The notes below the pieces were generated by a model, which was not told the DNA's origin, did not search any database, and saw nothing but the letters and a program-made list of their open reading frames with translations. Positions 7,260 through 9,943 of a stretch of 9,943 bases of DNA are shown here, one piece after another; the stretch's first letter is position 1; each line of letters begins with the position of its first letter. The stretch spans positions 1-9,943 of the forward strand of contig JALVRY010000402.1 of the NCBI GenBank assembly GCA_027024625.1. The letters run 5' to 3'. The DNA is from Thiotrichaceae bacterium (GTDB lineage: Bacteria > Pseudomonadota > Gammaproteobacteria > Thiotrichales > Thiotrichaceae). The translations under genes were made by a program, and so were the position numbers.

Positions 7260-8453
7260 TTAACCGTTTTGAGTTTGATAATAATCGATTAGGATTTTAG
7301 CCACTTCAGGACGTGAAAATTCTTTTGGTGGAGCAATGCCTTTACCAAGCATTTCACGAACTTTAGTGCCAGAGAGAAGCACAAAATCATCTTTTTCGTG
7401 ATCTGGCGCTTCACACATCATCACAACTTTATCCAACTTCTTGGAGTAAGCCGTATGGTCTGCACGGAAGATTTCGATTTCAAGCGCCCCTTCAGGTACT
7501 TCATTATCGAAGATCTCCTGAGCATCAAATGCACCGTAATGATCGCCAACACCCGCATGGTCACGACCAATAATGAAATGTGTCGCCCCCATGTTTTGAC
7601 GGAATACAGCGTGCAATACACCTTCTTTTGGTCCTGCATATAGCATGTCAAAACCATAACCAGTAACCATTGCACTATTCTCAGGGAAATATAGCTCAAC
7701 CATCTTACGAATCGCTGCGTCGCGAACATCAGCTGGAATATCACCTTTCTTCAATTTACCAAGTAACATATGGATTACCAAGCCATCACAGCCAAGTCGA
7801 TCCATTGCCATATGACAAAGCTCTTCGTGTGCTAGGTGCATTGGGTTACGTGTTTGGAAAGCAACTACCTTCTTCCAGCCTCGTTCCTCAATTTCCTGAC
7901 GAATCTCAACAGCCGTCTTGAAAGTGCCGGCAAATTCTTTTTCAAAGTACGAGTAGTTAAGCACCTTGATTGGACCAGATAAACAAACTTTACCCTGTGA
8001 ATTAAAAGTATCTACGCCGATATGATCTTCACCCTCGGCAGGACGATAAATAGACTGAGTCATTGCCGCCATTTCATCGTCAGTAAATTCTTCAACAGCT
8101 TCCACATCCATTACGGCCAAAATCGGATTACCGTCAACATTAGGATCTCTTAGTGCAATACGATCACCCGCCTTGATATCACCAGCATCCTCAACCAAAT
8201 TAAGGACAGGTGTCGGCCAGAAAAGCCCTGATGTGGTATGCATATTATCAGCAACCGATAATGCATCCGCCTTATTCATATAGCCAGTAAGCGGATTGAA
8301 GTAGCCACCAGCTAACATGACAGCGTTCGCTGCAGTAGCAGAGCTAACAACAATAGATGGTAAGCCTTCAGCTTCTTGCTGCAACGCTTCTCGCTCAGCC
8401 GCATCTGATACGTACAGCGGATTCAGTTCATCGGAACCGTGTGGTTTGATCAT
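7260..8453 (-). CDS. sat: Sulfate adenylyltransferase (ATP sulfurylase), dissimilatory type
   Basis: Sat interconverts ATP plus sulfate with APS plus pyrophosphate. Next to aprBA in a sulfur oxidiser it would run towards ATP and sulfate, giving substrate-level ATP in the cytoplasm. The 397-residue protein is the monofunctional homo-oligomeric form, unrelated to CysDN, with an N-terminal PUA-like domain (about 1-165) and a catalytic nucleotidyltransferase domain. The signature QTRNPMHLAHE lies at 200-210 (family Q-x-R-N-P-x-H-x-x-H-E), GRDHAGVGDHYG at 296-307 and LSGTKVREML at 360-369. No C-terminal APS kinase domain is fused. A GGGAGAT sequence (complement of 8458-8464) precedes the ATG. It is the first gene of the sat-aprB-aprA run and is divergent from hppA across 468 bp. 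Confidence 0.97.
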   Translation of the reverse strand: MIKPHGSDELNPLYVSDAAEREALQQEAEGLPSIVVSSATAANAVMLAGGYFNPLTGYMNKADALSVADNMHTTSGLFWPTPVLNLVEDAGDIKAGDRIALRDPNVDGNPILAVMDVEAVEEFTDDEMAAMTQSIYRPAEGEDHIGVDTFNSQGKVCLSGPIKVLNYSYFEKEFAGTFKTAVEIRQEIEERGWKKVVAFQTRNPMHLAHEELCHMAMDRLGCDGLVIHMLLGKLKKGDIPADVRDAAIRKMVELYFPENSAMVTGYGFDMLYAGPKEGVLHAVFRQNMGATHFIIGRDHAGVGDHYGAFDAQEIFDNEVPEGALEIEIFRADHTAYSKKLDKVVMMCEAPDHEKDDFVLLSGTKVREMLGKGIAPPKEFSRPEVAKILIDYYQTQNG

Positions 8454-8502
8454 GCTAATCTCCCGTAAGTGTTAGGAATGAGAGTTCAATAACCCCTTCT
8501 AT

Positions 8503-8527
8503 CTTGATTAAATATTACACAATCAAG
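8503..8527. repeat. Short inverted repeat upstream of sat
   Basis: CTTGATT (8503-8509) and AATCAAG (8521-8527) are perfect 7-bp arms around an 11-nt AT-rich spacer, 50 bp upstream of the sat ATG. It overlaps the candidate sat -10 region, so it could be an operator. The spacing (TTGAT and ATCAA 13 nt apart) does not fit an FNR box. Confidence 0.4.
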
Positions 8528-8544
8528 TTTATTTAATATGACAA
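8514..8544 (-). promoter_or_regulatory. Candidate sat promoter
   Basis: On the minus strand, TTGTCA (complement of 8539-8544; 5 of 6 to TTGACA) is followed by TGTAAT (complement of 8514-8519; 5 of 6 to TATAAT). The 19-bp spacer is longer than ideal. A start near 8507 would give a leader of about 50 nt before the sat ATG. Other weaker pairs occur nearby, so this is only the best of several readings. Confidence 0.3.
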
Positions 8545-8803
8545 CATTTTTTCAAGGACAATACCATATACGTTTTTCCCCAATGATAACAAGGCATATT
8601 TATTTGTTTATCTATTAAAACAGCTTATACAATTGATTATCTATTCCATAAGTAGTAGCAAAATAAACAAAATCATCCAGAACTAGATATATATTAGAAT
8701 ATTATTATATTTTTAAGTAAGTATATTCTTGGTTTTCTATGCGACTTGCCATCGTAATTTAAATAATGCAACCTTGAAATCCAATAAAAACGACTCTGGG
8801 GAA

Positions 8804-8817
8804 TTGACTCATATCAA
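8804..8817. promoter_or_regulatory. FNR/Anr-like binding site
   Basis: TTGAC-TCAT-ATCAA matches the FNR/Anr consensus TTGAT-N4-ATCAA at 9 of 10 defined positions. Its centre is about 111 bp upstream of the hppA ATG and about 357 bp from the sat ATG, so hppA is the more likely target. I could not identify a matching -10 at the distance expected for a site at -41.5. The sequence match is direct; oxygen-responsive control is inference. Confidence 0.45.
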
Positions 8818-8850
8818 AGTCCTTGCAACAAAAATATTGCAACTTTGATA
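8812..8850 (+). repeat. Long imperfect hairpin upstream of hppA
   Basis: The left arm (8812-8828) is TATCAAAGT followed by CC and TTGCAA. The right arm (8837-8850) is TTGCAACTTTGATA. They pair over 14 bp with three extra bases on the left side and an 8-nt CAAAAATA loop. No T tract follows, so it is not a simple terminator. It starts inside the FNR-like box and ends 71 bp before the hppA ATG, so it may be a leader RNA structure or a second protein-binding dyad. Confidence 0.6.
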
Positions 8851-8921
8851 GGTGTCGTAGTATTCCAACAGTCTCAACGAATACTAATATAACCAACTTT
8901 CAACAACAGGAGATTTCAACC

Positions 8922-9943
8922 ATGTCTACAGGAATTATTATCGCTGTACTGTGCTCACTGATAGCACTGGCATACAGCTTATACACCATAAAATGGGTGC
9001 TCGCCCGACCGAGTGGTAGCGATAAAATGACAGAAATTGCTGCCGCCATCCAAGAAGGCGCGTCTGCTTATTTTAAACGACAGTACGGTGCAATTGCCGT
9101 TGTCGGTGTTGTGTTATTCTTTGTTCTTTGGATTGCACTTGGCACACTTACCGCCTTTGGGTTCCTCCTTGGTGCAGTTTTCTCTGGTCTTGCAGGTTTT
9201 ATTGGCATGTACGTCTCCGTACGAGCGAATGTCCGCACAACAGAAGCCGCAAAAGAAGGTCTAAATCCAGCTATGCAAATCGCTTTTAAAGGCGGAGCAA
9301 TTACAGGTCTATTAGTTGTTGGCTTGGGTCTACTCGGTGTCGCTCTTTACCTTGGCTTACTCAGTGCTTTGACTCCAGACGGAGAAGCCACTCAATTAGC
9401 TCCATTGGTTGGACTTGCATTTGGTGGTTCACTTATTTCTATTTTCGCTCGATTAGGTGGCGGCATCTTCACAAAAGGTGCAGACGTTGGTGCTGACTTG
9501 GTAGGTAAAGTAGAAGCAGGCATCCCTGAAGACGACCCACGAAACCCAGCCGTTATTGCAGACAATGTTGGCGACAATGTTGGTGACTGCGCAGGAATGG
9601 CAGCAGACTTATTTGAGACTTACGCTGTAACCATCGTTGCCACATTAATGTTAAGCGCTTTAACCTTTGCAGGCTCTGCTAATGCACTTATTTATCCATT
9701 AGTGTTAGGAGCTGTTTCCATCCTTGCCTCTATTGCTGGCACATTTTTTGTTGCTGTTGATGAAGACAGAAATGTTATGAAAGGTCTCTACAAAGGCCTA
9801 ATCGTTTCAGGCGTACTCGCAGGAGCATTCTTCTACCCTGTTACTACTTGGTTAATGGCAGATAACGGACAGGCATCTGCATCGGCTCTATGGGGTGCGT
9901 CATTAGTCGGCCTATTAGTCACTGCACTGCTTGTTGTCATTAC
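8922..9943 (+). CDS. hppA: Membrane-bound proton-translocating pyrophosphatase (partial, N-terminal half)
   Basis: HppA couples hydrolysis of pyrophosphate to ion pumping across the inner membrane and can also run in reverse to make PPi. The frame is open to the window edge, giving 340 codons of a protein usually about 660-720 residues long. The N terminus has a membrane segment at about 3-24, and further hydrophobic segments occur near 56-76, 78-98, 124-147, 160-176, 233-253, 256-277, 288-309 and 325-340. The pyrophosphate/Mg-binding core is intact: [18 protein letters not shown] at 179-196, EDDPRNP at 203-209 and [19 protein letters not shown] at 214-232. The Cys223 form (GDCAGM) is typical of K+-independent H+ pumps. 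The residue that decides this class (Ala or Lys in the GNTT motif) lies beyond the window. AGGAG at 8908-8912, nine bases upstream, supports the start. It is divergent from sat. Confidence 0.96.
   Translation, partial: MSTGIIIAVLCSLIALAYSLYTIKWVLARPSGSDKMTEIAAAIQEGASAYFKRQYGAIAVVGVVLFFVLWIALGTLTAFGFLLGAVFSGLAGFIGMYVSVRANVRTTEAAKEGLNPAMQIAFKGGAITGLLVVGLGLLGVALYLGLLSALTPDGEATQLAPLVGLAFGGSLISIFARLGGGIFTKGADVGADLVGKVEAGIPEDDPRNPAVIADNVGDNVGDCAGMAADLFETYAVTIVATLMLSALTFAGSANALIYPLVLGAVSILASIAGTFFVAVDEDRNVMKGLYKGLIVSGVLAGAFFYPVTTWLMADNGQASASALWGASLVGLLVTALLVVI

Larger units (their letters stand above)
8454..8921. other. Divergent intergenic region between sat and hppA
   Basis: This 468-bp stretch has no credible gene: the longest ATG-started frames noticed are about 26 codons without a ribosome binding site. 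It is strongly AT-rich, especially 8580-8760, which has many TATATT-like runs and could be bent or easily melted. The sat-proximal end has promoter-like hexamers and a short inverted repeat. The hppA-proximal end has an FNR-like box overlapping a long hairpin. The middle (about 8545-8800) shows nothing else I can name. Its length suggests separate, regulated promoters for both directions. Confidence 0.6.

Noticed and set aside
7421..7744. 107-codon minus-strand frame inside sat
   Set aside because: It overlaps sat in another frame on the same strand; sat has clear catalytic motifs across this region and the alternative product resembles nothing.
8503..8527. FNR box upstream of sat
   Set aside because: TTGAT and ATCAA halves occur but are 13 nt apart rather than 4, so the spacing rules out an FNR dimer site.
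8538..8618. 26-codon plus-strand frame in the sat-hppA gap
   Set aside because: No ribosome binding site precedes it and its residues reflect AT-rich sequence rather than a protein.
9392..9577. 61-codon minus-strand frame opposite hppA
   Set aside because: It is antisense to the most conserved part of hppA (the pyrophosphate-binding core), so it is a shadow.
1..9943. CRISPR array, tRNA, rRNA or insertion sequence
   Set aside because: No regularly spaced direct repeats, no cloverleaf-like tRNA sequence, no rRNA stretch and no transposase frame were seen on either strand.

Overview
The window looks like chromosomal DNA from a sulfur-oxidising, AT-rich proteobacterium, most likely a gammaproteobacterium. 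The main evidence is a complete reverse dissimilatory sulfate-reduction terminal module (sat, aprB, aprA) next to a membrane pyrophosphatase of the proteobacterial type, together with an E. coli-like glyoxalase I and an aerobic-type CobN. A sulfate reducer cannot be fully excluded from these genes alone. However, the divergent hppA, the CobN and the GloA fit a sulfur oxidiser better, and no qmo or dsr genes are visible.

Layout: Positions 1-273 hold no gene but contain two abutting inverted repeats that look like a dispersed repeat. Two plus-strand genes follow, gloA (274-669) and cobN (692-4432), only 22 bp apart and probably one transcript. They converge on a minus-strand sulfur operon read sat (8453-7260), aprB (7080-6610), aprA (6550-4535). 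A strong hairpin with A and T tracts on its two sides (4450-4485) can terminate both transcripts. The 179-bp sat-aprB gap contains an inverted repeat overlapping a promoter-like element. After a 468-bp AT-rich divergent intergenic region with an FNR-like box and a long hairpin, hppA begins at 8922 on the plus strand and runs off the right edge with about half the protein present.

How the genes fit together: AprBA oxidises sulfite with AMP to adenosine 5'-phosphosulfate (APS). Sat then converts APS and pyrophosphate to ATP and sulfate, giving substrate-level ATP during sulfur oxidation. HppA couples pyrophosphate to the proton gradient, so its place beside sat suggests pyrophosphate balancing, possibly PPi synthesis feeding Sat. 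Neither AprM nor QmoABC, the usual membrane electron acceptors for AprBA, is encoded next to the operon in this window. CobN is the large subunit of the cobalt chelatase of B12 synthesis; its ATPase partners are not in the window. I see no clearly new multi-gene system. The points most worth checking are the sat/hppA pairing and its regulatory region, the sat-aprB operator-like repeat, and the gloA-cobN pair.
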